Below are positions 26,420-36,908 of a stretch of DNA of 63,878 nucleotides, piece after piece. Source of the stretch: Myxococcales bacterium (GTDB lineage: Bacteria; Myxococcota; Myxococcia; Myxococcales; JAKAPL01). The notes below the pieces were generated by a model. It was not told the origin of the DNA and did not search any database. It saw only the letters and a list, made by a program, of their open reading frames with translations. Location: positions 1 through 63,878 of the forward strand of contig JAJXUD010000018.1 of the NCBI GenBank assembly GCA_021783235.1. Direction: 5' to 3'. Position numbers and translations under genes: made by a program. Numbering within the stretch: position 1 is the stretch's first letter; each line of letters begins with the position of its first letter.

Positions 26420-27415
26420 TCACGAGAGCCGCTCTCGCAGCCAGCTCGCGAGCCGCGGGTAGAGCGTCCGCGTGGCCTTGGCGCCCACCACCGCGCCGAC
26501 GTGACCGCCCGAGAGCTCGAGCGCCTCGCGGTCGCGGGACGAGACGAGCGCCGCGAGCGCGAGGGCCGCGGGCGGAGGGCAGATGCCGTCGCGATCCGCC
26601 GTGATGGTGAAGAGCGGCGCGTCGATGCGCGACAGGTCGACCCGCGCGCCCGCGACGTGGTGCCGCCCGAGGACGAGCTGGTTCTCCTGGTAGAGCTCGC
26701 GGACGTAGCGCTCGTAGGCGGCGGCCGGGAACGCGACGTTGTCGCCCGCCCAGCCTTCGAGCGCCCAGAAGGCCTCCCGCGCCGCCGGATCCCAGGCGCG
26801 GTCCAGGAACGAAACCCACTTCCCGAGCTGCTGCGTCGGCCGGAGCGCGACGAAGCCCGACTGCATCAGCCAGGGGGCGATGTTGCCGGCAGCGGCCGCC
26901 GCGGCGGGATCGAACCAGCGCCGGTCGGTCAAGGTCCCGAGCATCCCCGCCTGGGCGAAGTCGAAGGGGCCCGCGAGGTTCACGAAGCCGGCGACGCGCT
27001 CGGGGTTCAGCGCCGTCCAGATGCCCGCGAGCGTGGCCCCCATGCAGTAGCCGAGGAGCCCGAGCCGCGTCGCGCCGCTGTCGCGCAGGGTGGCCCTCGC
27101 CGCCCTGCCGATCCGCGCGACGAGATCGTCCCAGCCGAGGAGGCGGTCCTCGTCGCGCGGGACGCCCCAATCGAGCAGGTAGACTCGATGGCCGGCCCGG
27201 ACGAGCTCGCCCGCGAGCGTCGCGGCGGGCCGCAGGTCGAGCACGTACCAACGGTTGATGATCGAGGGCACGAGCAGGACGGGGAGCCGCGGCGCGGCCG
27301 GAGCGCCGCCGGCCGGGCGGAAGCGCAGCAGCTCGGCGGAGCCGTCCGTGTACAGCGCGTCCCTCGGGGTGACGCCCTCCCCCCGGGACGGGGAGAGGGC
27401 ATTCTCGATCCCCAA
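26420..27415 (-). CDS. phaC: Polyhydroxyalkanoate synthase (class III PhaC-like)
   Basis: 331 residues. The alpha/beta-hydrolase core has LLVPSIINRWYVLDL, the nucleophile elbow GYCMG with C124 in place of Ser, D274 (ITADRDGI) and H305 (GGHVGAV), the PHA synthase triad. Length is slightly below the 350-360 of class III enzymes because the N-terminus is short. The start is unclear; TTG 27415 is the first in frame, seven bases after the phasin stop. PHA synthase polymerises hydroxyacyl-CoA at the granule surface. The phasin gene before it and phaR divergent nearby support the role. Confidence 0.9.
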   Translation of the reverse strand: MGIENALSPSRGEGVTPRDALYTDGSAELLRFRPAGGAPAAPRLPVLLVPSIINRWYVLDLRPAATLAGELVRAGHRVYLLDWGVPRDEDRLLGWDDLVARIGRAARATLRDSGATRLGLLGYCMGATLAGIWTALNPERVAGFVNLAGPFDFAQAGMLGTLTDRRWFDPAAAAAAGNIAPWLMQSGFVALRPTQQLGKWVSFLDRAWDPAAREAFWALEGWAGDNVAFPAAAYERYVRELYQENQLVLGRHHVAGARVDLSRIDAPLFTITADRDGICPPPAALALAALVSSRDREALELSGGHVGAVVGAKATRTLYPRLASWLRERLS

Positions 27416-27421
27416 GGCCGC

Positions 27422-27697
27422 TCAGCCCTTCGCCTTCCAGAGCTCCGCGGTCGCGCGGGCCGACTCGAGCGCCAGCTTGCGCCACTCGGCGGCGAGCCGG
27501 CCGCCGTAAGCGATCGACTCGTGCGTCATCCGCGCGAGCTCGCGCACCGTGGCCTGCGCCTGCTCGAGCGCGGCCGCCTCCAGCTTGCCGGCCTCCTCGA
27601 ACGTCGCGCCGAGCCGCGCCACCTGCTCCTCCGCCATCTTCTTCCAGCCGTCGAACGTCCCGGCGGCTTGCTGCACCTGCGAACTCGCCTGCGCCAT
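27422..27697 (-). CDS. Phasin / PhaE-like granule protein
   Basis: 91 residues from ATG 27697 (GAGGGAG eight bases upstream). It is almost all amphipathic helix: TFDGWKKMAEEQVARLGATF, EEAGKLEAAALEQAQATVRE and AAEWRKLALESARATAELW. This is the pattern of phasin-family proteins, which coat PHA granules. It could instead serve as the small (PhaE-like) subunit of the synthase encoded just downstream. It has its own promoter with candidate PhaR sites. Confidence 0.8.
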   Translation of the reverse strand: MAQASSQVQQAAGTFDGWKKMAEEQVARLGATFEEAGKLEAAALEQAQATVRELARMTHESIAYGGRLAAEWRKLALESARATAELWKAKG

Positions 27698-27729
27698 TGG
27701 ATTGCTCCCTCGTTGGTCTGGACACCCGC

Positions 27730-27756
27730 GCCAGCGCACTCGTTCGCTGGCCAGCG
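27730..27756. promoter_or_regulatory. Inverted repeats at the phasin promoter, candidate PhaR operator
   Basis: GCCAGCG (27730-27736) is inverted as CGCTGGC (27745-27751) with an eight-base spacer, and CGCTGGCCAGCG (27745-27756) is itself a perfect palindrome. The repeats lie over and just past the predicted transcription start (near 27751), where a repressor would block transcription. phaR is encoded next door, so PhaR is the likely binder, by inference. Confidence 0.5.
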
Positions 27757-27757
27757 C

Positions 27758-27785
27758 AAGATAAGCAGCCGCCCGGCGCTGTCAA
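27758..27785 (-). promoter_or_regulatory. Sigma-70-type promoter of the phasin-phaC operon
   Basis: On the minus strand TTGACA (27785-27780) is a perfect -35, 16 bases before TATCTT (27763-27758), a four-of-six -10. The leader to ATG 27697 is about 54 bases. The AT-rich boxes stand out in GC-rich DNA. Confidence 0.65.
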
Positions 27786-27807
27786 TCGGAATTTGTGCGG
27801 CGCACCA

Positions 27808-28311
27808 TCACCGCCGGCGGCGGCGGGGCGGGCGGAGCGAGTCGCGCAGCTCGGCGAGCTCGCGACGCAGCGCCGCGACCTCGCTCTCCGCGGGAGGCTT
27901 CTGCGGAGGAGCGCGGCCCTGGCCACCGAAGAGGCTCGCGAACGCGCTGGCGGCGTTGAAGGGCAGCGCCGCGAAAGGATTGTAGGAGGCGAGCTGCTGC
28001 GCGCCCTGTCGGGCCTGGAGCCACGCCTCGAGCGCCGCCGAGAGGAAGCGGCCGAAGAACTCCGCGAGCCCCTCGTCCTCGAGCCGCACGAGCTGGACGA
28101 GCAGCGGGACCGGGAGCAGCTTCGAGGCCCCCCGCGACTCGAGGATGATCTGCGCGAGCGTGGACTGCGTGAGATCCTTTTCGGTTCGAGCGTCGAGGAC
28201 GCGCAGCTCCTCGCCGCGGCGGACCTTCAGCGCCAGCTCGTCGAGCGTGATGTAGCGGCTCTCGCCGGTGTCGTAAAGGCGGCGATTCCCGTACTTTTTG
28301 ACGACGAGCAT
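27808..28311 (-). CDS. phaR: Polyhydroxyalkanoate synthesis repressor PhaR
   Basis: 167 residues. The N-terminus KKYGNRRLYDTGESRYITLD is the PHA accumulation regulator DNA-binding domain. It is followed by LARGEE-like VRRGEELRVLDARTEKDLTQ and TLAQIILE, the accumulation regulator domain. The tail ends in a coiled-coil-like stretch and RRRRR. PhaR binds both PHA granules and phasin promoters and represses phasin genes until polymer is present. It lies upstream of and on the same strand as the phasin gene. There is no clear Shine-Dalgarno sequence before ATG 28311. Confidence 0.93.
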   Translation of the reverse strand: MLVVKKYGNRRLYDTGESRYITLDELALKVRRGEELRVLDARTEKDLTQSTLAQIILESRGASKLLPVPLLVQLVRLEDEGLAEFFGRFLSAALEAWLQARQGAQQLASYNPFAALPFNAASAFASLFGGQGRAPPQKPPAESEVAALRRELAELRDSLRPPRRRRR

Positions 28312-28319
28312 GGCGGGCG

Positions 28320-28348
28320 TGTGTACGTGAACGGCTGGACGCGGTCAA
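28320..28348 (-). promoter_or_regulatory. Possible phaR promoter
   Basis: On the minus strand TTGACC (28348-28343) lies 17 bases before TACACA (28325-28320). Transcription would start within a few bases of ATG 28311, implying a leaderless phaR message, which fits the missing ribosome site. The -10 is weak. Confidence 0.35.
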
Positions 28349-28360
28349 TTCGCCGGGGGC

Positions 28361-28388
28361 TTGACAGCCGAGCGATCGCGGATATTCT
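28361..28388 (+). promoter_or_regulatory. Sigma-70-type promoter of the 28398 lipoprotein operon
   Basis: TTGACA (28361-28366) and TATTCT (28383-28388) are 16 bases apart. The predicted start of transcription, near 28395, is almost at the TTG start codon (28398), so the first message of this operon may be leaderless. Confidence 0.6.
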
Positions 28389-28397
28389 ACCCCCGCC

Positions 28398-29444
28398 TTG
28401 TGCACCGCAACAAATCGCTGGCGGCCCCTCTGGCCGGCTCTCCTCGCGCTCGCGACGGCCTGCGCCTCGCCGGCGCGCCAGTGCCTCGTGGGCTCCGACT
28501 GCGTCTCGGGCGAGTGCCTCGCCGACGGCCGCTGCGCGCCGACCGACGGCGGCAGCGGCGGCTCGACCTCCGGCTCCTCGACCTCCGGCGGCGGCGGCTC
28601 GACGGGCGGCTCCGGAGGGTCGTCCAGCGGCGGCAGCTCCGGTGGGCTCCCCACGGACGGCGGCGCCGGCGGATCGGACGGCGGCCTCGCGGGGGACGGA
28701 GGCGCGGGCGGCTTCGACGCGGGCGGCGGTCCGGCCTGCGATTTCACCTTCGACGGGACGATCTCGCGCGCGCAGGTACCGGTGGGGCCCGGGCTCCAGG
28801 CGACCTTCGAGGTGGCCGAGGACGCCGGCTTCGACACGACCGGACAGCCGCTCGGCGACGGCGGCTTCCTCTGGAGCCTCGCCGGCCCCTTCCCGAGCGA
28901 TCACGCCGTCCCCGTGCAGACCCTGCCGCTCGCGGGCGAGTGGTTCAGCGCCCAGTACCCGTCGGCCAGCTACGCGGTCACCCTCTCCGACCTCTCCCCG
29001 GATCTCGGCGTCTTCGCCGCGAACGCCAGCGCCATCGAACTCGTCGGCCTGGCCTCTCCGAGCCAGGGCTCGGGCGAGACCGAGGTCGGCTACTCGCCCG
29101 CGGTCCCGGTGCTCTCCTTCCCCCTCGCGCTCGGCGGCGCCTGGCAGACCAACTCGACCGTCAGCGGCACGTTCGAGGGCTTCCCGAACACGACGTACCT
29201 CGAGAGCTACTCGTCCACCGTGGACAAGATCGGCTCCCTGATCATCCCGAGCGGCACGAGCTTCCCGGTGCTCCGGGTGCGGACGGATCTCGTCCGGACG
29301 TTCGGAGCCCTCGTCACGACCCAGCGCAGCTACGCCTTCGTCACCCCCTGCTTCGGAACCGTCGCGACGGTCGTCTCGCAGCTGGACGAGCCCGCGGTCG
29401 AGTTCCAGAACGCCGCCGAGCTGCGACGCCTCGCCGAGCCGTGA
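28398..29444 (+). CDS. Gly/Ser-spacer lipoprotein, paralogue of the 31904 gene
   Basis: 348 residues from TTG 28398. The lipoprotein signal (WPALLALATACAS) is followed by CLVGSDCVSGECLADGRC, a small Cys-rich module, then a long Gly/Ser spacer. The C-terminal domain begins CDFTFDGTISRAQVPVGPG and ends FQNAAELRRL. It matches the domain of the gene at 31904, which has [19 protein letters not shown] and [10 protein letters not shown]. The function is unknown; both probably sit at the envelope beside the barrel protein. Its stop overlaps the hydrolase start (GTGA). Confidence 0.75.
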   Translation: MCTATNRWRPLWPALLALATACASPARQCLVGSDCVSGECLADGRCAPTDGGSGGSTSGSSTSGGGGSTGGSGGSSSGGSSGGLPTDGGAGGSDGGLAGDGGAGGFDAGGGPACDFTFDGTISRAQVPVGPGLQATFEVAEDAGFDTTGQPLGDGGFLWSLAGPFPSDHAVPVQTLPLAGEWFSAQYPSASYAVTLSDLSPDLGVFAANASAIELVGLASPSQGSGETEVGYSPAVPVLSFPLALGGAWQTNSTVSGTFEGFPNTTYLESYSSTVDKIGSLIIPSGTSFPVLRVRTDLVRTFGALVTTQRSYAFVTPCFGTVATVVSQLDEPAVEFQNAAELRRLAEP

Positions 29445-30349
29445 TCCGCCTCCTCGCCGTGTCCTTCGTCTTCCCGATCGCCGGCGGCTGTCTCGCCTTC
29501 CACCAGGGACCCTTGCCCGGAGAGCCCGGGGACGCGACCTTCGCCCAGGTCGAGGGGGCGCGGGTTCGCTACGTCGACGCCGGCCCGCGCGACGCCCCCG
29601 CCGTGGTGCTCCTGCACGGCTTCGCCTCGTCGATCGAGACCTGGCTGCCGTTGCTGCCCGCGCTCGAGCGCGATCACCGGGTGCTGGCGCTCGACCTCAA
29701 GGGCTTCGGCTGGACCGATCGACCCGAGGGCGACTACTCGCCGGAGGCGCAGGCGCGGCTCGTCTTCGCGCTCATGGACGCGCGGGGCATCCGGCGCGCC
29801 GCCGTGGTGGGCCACTCCTGGGGCGCCTCGGTGGCGCTCGCGATGGCGCTCGCCGCGCCGGAGCGGGTCGAGCGGATCGCGCTCTACGACGGCTGGGTCT
29901 ACGAGGAGCAGCTCCCGACGTTCTTCCACTGGTCGCGCGCGAGCGGCATCGGTGAGCTGCTCTTCGCGCTCTACTACGACCAGCGGCCCGACGAGAAGCT
30001 CGAGCTCGCCTTCTACGACCGGCGCTACGTGACCGAGGAGCTGGTCGAGGCCGTCGAGCGGGCCCTCGAACGGCCCGGCACCAAGGCCGCGGCGCTCGCG
30101 GCGGTGCGAGGCCAGCGCTTCGTCGAGCTCCAGGCGCGCTACCGGGAGCTCGAGCAGCCGGCGCTCATCCTCTGGGGGCGCGAGGATCGCGTCTCGCCGC
30201 TCTCCTTCGGCGAGCGGCTCTCGAAAGAGCTCCCCCACGCGCGCCTCGTGGTCTTCCCGCAGTGCGGCCACTTCCCGATGATCGAGGCGGCGGCGCCGTC
30301 GACCCGAGAGCTCCTCGACTTCCTCGCCGCGGCGGAGGCCCGCCGATGA
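29441..30349 (+). CDS. Alpha/beta hydrolase, probable lipoprotein
   Basis: 302 residues from GTG 29441. The N-terminus (VSFVFPIAGGCLA) is a lipoprotein-like signal. The hydrolase fold has VVLLHGFASSIETW (oxyanion), the nucleophile in VVGHSWGASVALA, Asp in LWGREDRVSP and His in QCGHFPM. The cap is helical (FHWSRASGIGELLFALYY). The substrate is unknown; esterase or epoxide/haloalkane-type activity cannot be told apart. A free polymer or ester-degrading role is possible given the PHA genes nearby. It is coupled to its neighbours on both sides (GTGA and ATGA). Confidence 0.85.
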   Translation: MIRLLAVSFVFPIAGGCLAFHQGPLPGEPGDATFAQVEGARVRYVDAGPRDAPAVVLLHGFASSIETWLPLLPALERDHRVLALDLKGFGWTDRPEGDYSPEAQARLVFALMDARGIRRAAVVGHSWGASVALAMALAAPERVERIALYDGWVYEEQLPTFFHWSRASGIGELLFALYYDQRPDEKLELAFYDRRYVTEELVEAVERALERPGTKAAALAAVRGQRFVELQARYRELEQPALILWGREDRVSPLSFGERLSKELPHARLVVFPQCGHFPMIEAAAPSTRELLDFLAAAEARR

Positions 30350-31914
30350 TCCCCGCCCCCGCCCTCGCGCTCGCGACCGCCTGGACCCTCTCCGCGCTGG
30401 TGCAGGACGGCTTCACCGACGTGGGGCAGGACCTCGAAGATCGGGATCACCCGCTCTTCGCCGTCGAAGGCTACTACCGCACCCGCGGCGAGCTCTTGTA
30501 CGACCTCGATCTGAGCCGGGGCCCGACGCCCTCCGGCCAGTTCCTCGGCCCGCTGCCGCTCTCGAACCCCGCCTCGCACCTGCTCGACGATGCCGACATG
30601 CGGCTGCGAACCGACTTCGCGATCTACGCGCCGGGCGGCGGGCTCGCGGTGAAGGCCCGCTTCGACACCTTCAACAACCTCCAGCTCGGCAGCCTGCCGC
30701 AGGGGGCGCCGCAGAGCAGCAGCTCGTACCAGACGCCGCTCGACGCCATCCTCGTCCGCCGGGTCTACGCCGAGGTCTTGACCCCCGTGGGGCTCCTCGC
30801 CACCGGCCGGATGGGCAACCAGTTCGGCCTCGGGATCACCGCGAACGCCGGCGACTGCCTCGACTGCGACTACGACCAGTCCGCCGACCGGATCCTCTTC
30901 ACGACGCCGATCCTCGGGCTCATCTGGGCCGCGGCCTTCGACTTCACCGCCGCGGGGCCGCTCGTGCCTCGGACCGGGGGCGCGACGTTCGTCGAGCTCG
31001 ATCCGTCGACCGAGGTCCACACGCTCGACTTCGCGCTGCTCCGGTGGCACGACGCCGACGCGATCGAGCGGCGTCGGCTCGCCGGCCTGACGACCTTCGA
31101 CTACGGCGGCTTCTACGCCCACCGCTGGCAGCAGAACGACGTCCCGGTGGACTACCTGCCCACCGCCTCGCCGGTCCCGATCACCCCGGCGCAGGTGATG
31201 GCCCGCGGCTTCGAGGCCGACGTCTTCGACGGCTGGGCGCGGCTCATCGCCCCCGAGCTGCGCCTCGAGGGGGAGGCTACCTTCCTCTCGAGCATCGTGG
31301 AGCAACCCTCGCTGATCCCGGGAGTTCTCCTGCCCCGCCCGGTGACCGGAACCCAGTGGGGAGGTGCCTTCGAGAGCGACATCGGGGCGCCTCGCCGCCG
31401 CTGGGGCGCCGGCTTCGACGCCGGCATCGCGAGCGGCGATTCGGCGCCCGGCTTCGGGGCCTTCCCGCGCCCCGGCGCGCCGCCGCCCAGGCCGGGCGAT
31501 CTGAACGGCCCGCAGGCGAACCCGCCCTACGACTACACGGTCAACAACTTCCAGTTCAGCCCGGACTACATCGTCGACCGGATCCTCTTTCGCAACATCA
31601 TCGGCACGGTGACCGACGCCTTCTACCTCAAGCCGCACGCCCGCGTGACCTTGGCCCGAAGCGGTAAGTCCCGCCTGTCGGCGGAGCTCTTCGCGGTCGC
31701 CTCCTGGGCCCTCTACGCGTCGTCCACCCCCGGCGGCGCGAACGCGCTCGGCCTGGAGGTGGATCCGACCCTGCGCTACGAGAGCAGCGACGGGTTTCAG
31801 GCCGAGCTCCAGTACGGCGTGCTCTTTCCGTTCGCCGGCCTCGCCAACGCCCAGCTCGGCATCCCGGCCCAGCCGGCGCAGATTGGGAGGCTCCTGCTCG
31901 ATTATGTGTTCTGA
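30346..31914 (+). CDS. Outer-membrane barrel protein (TIGR04551-like)
   Basis: 522 residues from ATG 30346. A signal peptide (ALALATAWTLSALVQ) is followed by strands of alternating residues: GYYRTRGELLYDLDLSRG, DADMRLRTDFAIYAPGGG, RVYAEVLTPVGLLATGRMGN and WGAGFDAGIASGDSAPG, ending LLLDYVF with terminal Phe. This matches a myxobacterial barrel family I recall as TIGR04551; the number should be verified. A proline-rich loop lies near 390. It sits between the hydrolase and lipoprotein genes and overlaps both. No substrate is known. Confidence 0.78.
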   Translation: MIPAPALALATAWTLSALVQDGFTDVGQDLEDRDHPLFAVEGYYRTRGELLYDLDLSRGPTPSGQFLGPLPLSNPASHLLDDADMRLRTDFAIYAPGGGLAVKARFDTFNNLQLGSLPQGAPQSSSSYQTPLDAILVRRVYAEVLTPVGLLATGRMGNQFGLGITANAGDCLDCDYDQSADRILFTTPILGLIWAAAFDFTAAGPLVPRTGGATFVELDPSTEVHTLDFALLRWHDADAIERRRLAGLTTFDYGGFYAHRWQQNDVPVDYLPTASPVPITPAQVMARGFEADVFDGWARLIAPELRLEGEATFLSSIVEQPSLIPGVLLPRPVTGTQWGGAFESDIGAPRRRWGAGFDAGIASGDSAPGFGAFPRPGAPPPRPGDLNGPQANPPYDYTVNNFQFSPDYIVDRILFRNIIGTVTDAFYLKPHARVTLARSGKSRLSAELFAVASWALYASSTPGGANALGLEVDPTLRYESSDGFQAELQYGVLFPFAGLANAQLGIPAQPAQIGRLLLDYVF

Positions 31915-32755
31915 CCGCGCGCTCCTGCTCCTCTTCGCCTGCGCCGCGGCGTGCAGCAGCGAGGCGCCTCCCCCGGAGGCGCTGCACGCCGACTACCAGG
32001 CGGCGCCCCCCGCGCCGCTCGCCTGCGTCCCAAACCTGGACGGACGGATCGACGCGAGCGAGCTGCCGATCGCGCTCGGGGTCCCGGAGAGCTTCGTCGT
32101 CTCGCCCCAGGGCACGACCCGCAGCGTCGACGTGGCGGGCGCCGAGAGCGATGGCGGCCAGCGCGTCTGGGACTGGTCGGTGGACTACGGCGACGACGAG
32201 CTCGCGACCCTCTCGGCCTCCGCCCTCGCCGGCAAGTGGTACGCCTCCTCCTTTCCCCAGGGCCAGTTCGTCTTGCCGTTCGATCCCGCCGACGAGAACG
32301 AGGCCGTCTACTCCGCCGATTCGACCGCCGTCTGGCTCTGGGGCATCGCCTCGAGCCAGCCGAACCCGACGAGCGGCGAGACGCTGCTCCCCTACACGAA
32401 CCCGGTCCCGGTCTACGAGTTCCCTCTCCAGAAGGGGAGCGACTGGAGCGCCACGGGCGAGGTCCAGAACGGGACCCTCCAGGGGCTGCCCTACGCCGGA
32501 ATCGACAGCTACCAGTTCGCGGTCGAGGACCAGGGCATCCTGGAGCTGCCGGATCTGACCTTCACCCAGGCGATGGCGCTCCACATCACGCTGACGACGA
32601 CGCCGGCCGTGGGGGCACCGCTGACGACGCGCGAGGTCTCCTTCGTGTTCGAGTGCTTCGGCGAGGTGGCGCGCGCGACCAGCCTGCCGAACGAGACGAA
32701 CGACGACTTCACCACCGCGGCGGAGCTGCGCCGCCTGAGCCTCGAGAGGAGATGA
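31904..32755 (+). CDS. Lipoprotein, paralogue of the 28398 gene
   Basis: 283 residues from ATG 31904, inside the end of the barrel gene. The signal is [13 protein letters not shown]. The body begins [19 protein letters not shown] and contains [12 protein letters not shown]-like [19 protein letters not shown] and [19 protein letters not shown], ending [14 protein letters not shown]. The same order of motifs is in the gene at 28398 (LVGLASPSQGSGETEVGY, VPVLSFPLALGGAWQTNST), so they arose by duplication; this copy lacks the Gly/Ser spacer. Function unknown. The PhaE-like gene follows after three bases. Confidence 0.75.
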   Translation: MCSDRALLLLFACAAACSSEAPPPEALHADYQAAPPAPLACVPNLDGRIDASELPIALGVPESFVVSPQGTTRSVDVAGAESDGGQRVWDWSVDYGDDELATLSASALAGKWYASSFPQGQFVLPFDPADENEAVYSADSTAVWLWGIASSQPNPTSGETLLPYTNPVPVYEFPLQKGSDWSATGEVQNGTLQGLPYAGIDSYQFAVEDQGILELPDLTFTQAMALHITLTTTPAVGAPLTTREVSFVFECFGEVARATSLPNETNDDFTTAAELRRLSLERR

Positions 32756-32758
32756 CCG

Positions 32759-33052
32759 ATGCTTTGGGACGCCTGGAAGAAGGGGTTCGACGCCTGGGAG
32801 AACGCGACCGCGCAGTACCTCGAGCAGTGGCTGCGCAGCCCCCTCGTGCTCGAGCCGGCGGGCCACCTCCTCACGCGGGCGTCCCAGGCCAAGGCGGCGG
32901 CCGACCGCTCGGCGGCGGCGTTCTGGGGGATGCTCGGGCTGCCCACCAAGCGCGACCAGGAGCGGTCGCTGCACGCCCTGAACCAACTTCAGAGCCGCCT
33001 GATGGATCTCGAAGAGCGGCTCTCCGAGCTCGAGCCGCCGGGGAGGGGCTGA
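32759..33052 (+). CDS. PhaE-like small PHA synthase subunit
   Basis: 97 residues. It reads [40 protein letters not shown] and ends in [19 protein letters not shown], a heptad-like coiled coil. This is the layout of short PhaE-type proteins that pair with class III PhaC. GAGAGGAG lies just upstream of the ATG. It is followed by an acyl-CoA synthetase and a second PhaC in one operon, which supports the call. A phasin is the main alternative. Confidence 0.72.
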   Translation: MLWDAWKKGFDAWENATAQYLEQWLRSPLVLEPAGHLLTRASQAKAAADRSAAAFWGMLGLPTKRDQERSLHALNQLQSRLMDLEERLSELEPPGRG

Positions 33053-33054
33053 CC

Positions 33055-34781
<1,727 letters not shown>

Positions 34782-34785
<4 letters not shown>

Positions 34786-35840
34786 TGGCGAAGATCCTCT
34801 CGCTCGGCCGCCGCGCCGCGAGGCCGCTCCCCGAGGTCGGCTCGACCCCCAGCGACGCGGTCTTCGCGGAGAACAAGTGGCGGCTCCTCCGGGCGCGGCC
34901 CCGCGCGGAGGGGCTCGCCTTCCAGACGCCGGTCCTGCTCGTTCCCTCGCTCATCAACCGGCACTACGTCCTCGACCTGACCCGGGGCAAGAGCCTGACC
35001 TCCTTCCTCGTCGAGCGGGGCCACGACGTCTTCACGGTCGACTGGGGCACGCCCGGCGACGAGGACCGCTTCCTCGGCTTCGACGACTTCGCCGACCGCT
35101 ACCTGGGCCGAGCGGTGAGGCGGACCGCGCTCCTCGCCGGGAGCGAGCGAGTCCACCTCTTCGGCTACTGCCTCGGCGGCACGCTCGCCGCGATCCACGC
35201 GGCGCTGCGCCCCGATCGAATCCAGAGCCTCCTCACCCTGGCCGGGCCGGTCCGCTTCCACGACGAGGGGTTGCTCTCGGCCTGGACGCGCTCGCCGGGC
35301 TTCGACAGCCAGGCCTTCGTGGCCGCGTTCGGGAACGCTCCCTGGCCCCTCATGCAGGCGGCCTTCCAGCTGCTTCGCCCCACCCTGGCCCTCTCGAAGG
35401 CCGTCCACCTCTGGCACCGCGCCGGGGATCCCACCTTCGTCGACGGCTTTCTCGCCCTCGAGCGCTGGGGCAACGACAACGTCTCGTTTCCCGGCCGCGC
35501 CTTCCACGAATACCTGGAGCGGCTCTACCGCGAGGACGCGCTCGCCAGGGGCGAGCTGCGGGTCTCGGGCGAGCGGGTGGACCTCGCGAGGGTCCGCTGC
35601 CCGACGCTGGCGGTGACCTTCGAGCACGACAACATCGTCCCCTGGAAGAGCGCGGCCGCGCTGCTCGATCTCGTGGGCGCGGCCGAGCGCGAGCGGCTGC
35701 ACCTCCCCGGGGGCCACGTCGGAGCGCTGGTCTCGAGCGCCGCCCACAAGCAGCTCTGGCCGCGGCTCTCCGAATTCTGGGTGAAGCACGAAGGCGGGGC
35801 GGCGAGGCAGAAGACCGACCGCGGGCGCGCCGCCCGCTGA
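34782..35840 (+). CDS. phaC: Second polyhydroxyalkanoate synthase (class III PhaC-like)
   Basis: 352 residues, a normal class III length. It has [27 protein letters not shown] with nucleophile C130, FEHDNIVPW with D283 and PGGHVGAL with H312. It differs clearly from the first PhaC (26420-27415), so the two are not a recent duplication. It is translationally coupled to the acyl-CoA synthetase (ATGA) and downstream of the PhaE-like gene. The two PhaC types may have different substrates or conditions of use. Confidence 0.93.
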
Positions 35841-35856
35841 GCGCCCGGCGCGCCTC

Positions 35857-36849
35857 CTACCGCTCGCTGTCGAGCCTGCGCAGCTGGTTCGGATCGTAGC
35901 GCTCGCCCGCGAAGGCATCGGGCGGCAGCGCGGCCTCGAGGCGCGCGATCTCGTCCGGGCCGAGCTCGAGTTCGAGCGCGCCCAGCGCCTCGTCGAGCTG
36001 CCGCCTCGTGCGCGCACCCACGACGGGGACGACGGCGGCGTCCTTCGAGAGCGCCCAGGCGATGGCCAGCTGGGTCGCGGTGACGCCGCGCTCGGCCGCG
36101 AGCGCGCCGAGCGCCCGGGCGGCGGCGAGGTTCTTCTCGAGGTTCTCGGCCGAGAAGCGCGGCATGCGCGCGCGGGAATCCCCCTGCGCCCCGGGACGCG
36201 TGCCGCTCAGGAGGCCGCGGCAGAGGACGCCGTAGGCGGTGACGCCGACCCCGAGCTCGCGCAGCGCTGGGAAGATCTTCTTCTCGGGACCCCGGCTCAC
36301 GAGCGAGTACTCGATCTGCAGATCGCAGATCGGCTGGACCGACTGGGCGCGCCGCGCCGTCTCGGCCCCGACCTCCGAGAGCCCGACGTGGCGCACGTAG
36401 CCGGCCTTCACGAGCTCCGCGATGGCGCCCACGGTCTCCTCGATGGGCACGGCCGGGTCGAGCCGGGCGGGCCGGTAGACGTCGACGTGGTCGACCCCGA
36501 GCCGGGTCAGCGTGTGCGCGAGGAAGCTCTTCACCGCCGCGGGCCGGCCGTCGAAGCCGAGCCAGCCGCCGTCGGGATCGCGCAGCGCTCCGAACTTCAC
36601 GGAGAGCAGCGCCCGCCCTCGGTGGCCCGCGAGGGCGCGCCCGAGGAGCAGCTCGTTGTGCCCCATGCCGTAGAAGTCGCCCGTGTCGAACAGGGTGACG
36701 CCCCGCTCCTGCGCGGCGTGGATCGTCGCGACGCTCTCCCGCTCGTCCGCGGGGCCGTACATGCCCGACATCCCCATGCAGCCGAGGGCGAGGGGGAAGA
36801 CTTCTGGGCCGCTCGCTCCGAGCCGGCGGGGGGAGTGGAGGTCTGGCAT
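35857..36849 (-). CDS. Aldo/keto reductase (AKR11/13-like)
   Basis: 330 residues with RRLGASGPEVFPLALGCMGM, DTGDFYGMGHNELLLGRAL (catalytic Asp and Tyr), SVKFGALRDP (Lys) and VVPVVGARTRRQLDEAL. The usual catalytic His is replaced: VDVYRPARLDPAVPIEE has Pro at that place, as in one known subgroup. NADPH-dependent reduction of aldehydes or ketones is the family activity; the substrate is unknown. It converges with phaC and lies next to a second, different aldo/keto reductase on the same strand. Confidence 0.9.
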   Translation of the reverse strand: MPDLHSPRRLGASGPEVFPLALGCMGMSGMYGPADERESVATIHAAQERGVTLFDTGDFYGMGHNELLLGRALAGHRGRALLSVKFGALRDPDGGWLGFDGRPAAVKSFLAHTLTRLGVDHVDVYRPARLDPAVPIEETVGAIAELVKAGYVRHVGLSEVGAETARRAQSVQPICDLQIEYSLVSRGPEKKIFPALRELGVGVTAYGVLCRGLLSGTRPGAQGDSRARMPRFSAENLEKNLAAARALGALAAERGVTATQLAIAWALSKDAAVVPVVGARTRRQLDEALGALELELGPDEIARLEAALPPDAFAGERYDPNQLRRLDSER

Positions 36850-36908
36850 TGGCGGATACTAACAGCTCGTCAGCGAGGCGAGAGCCTCGAGGGAGCGGAG
36901 ACGCCTCG

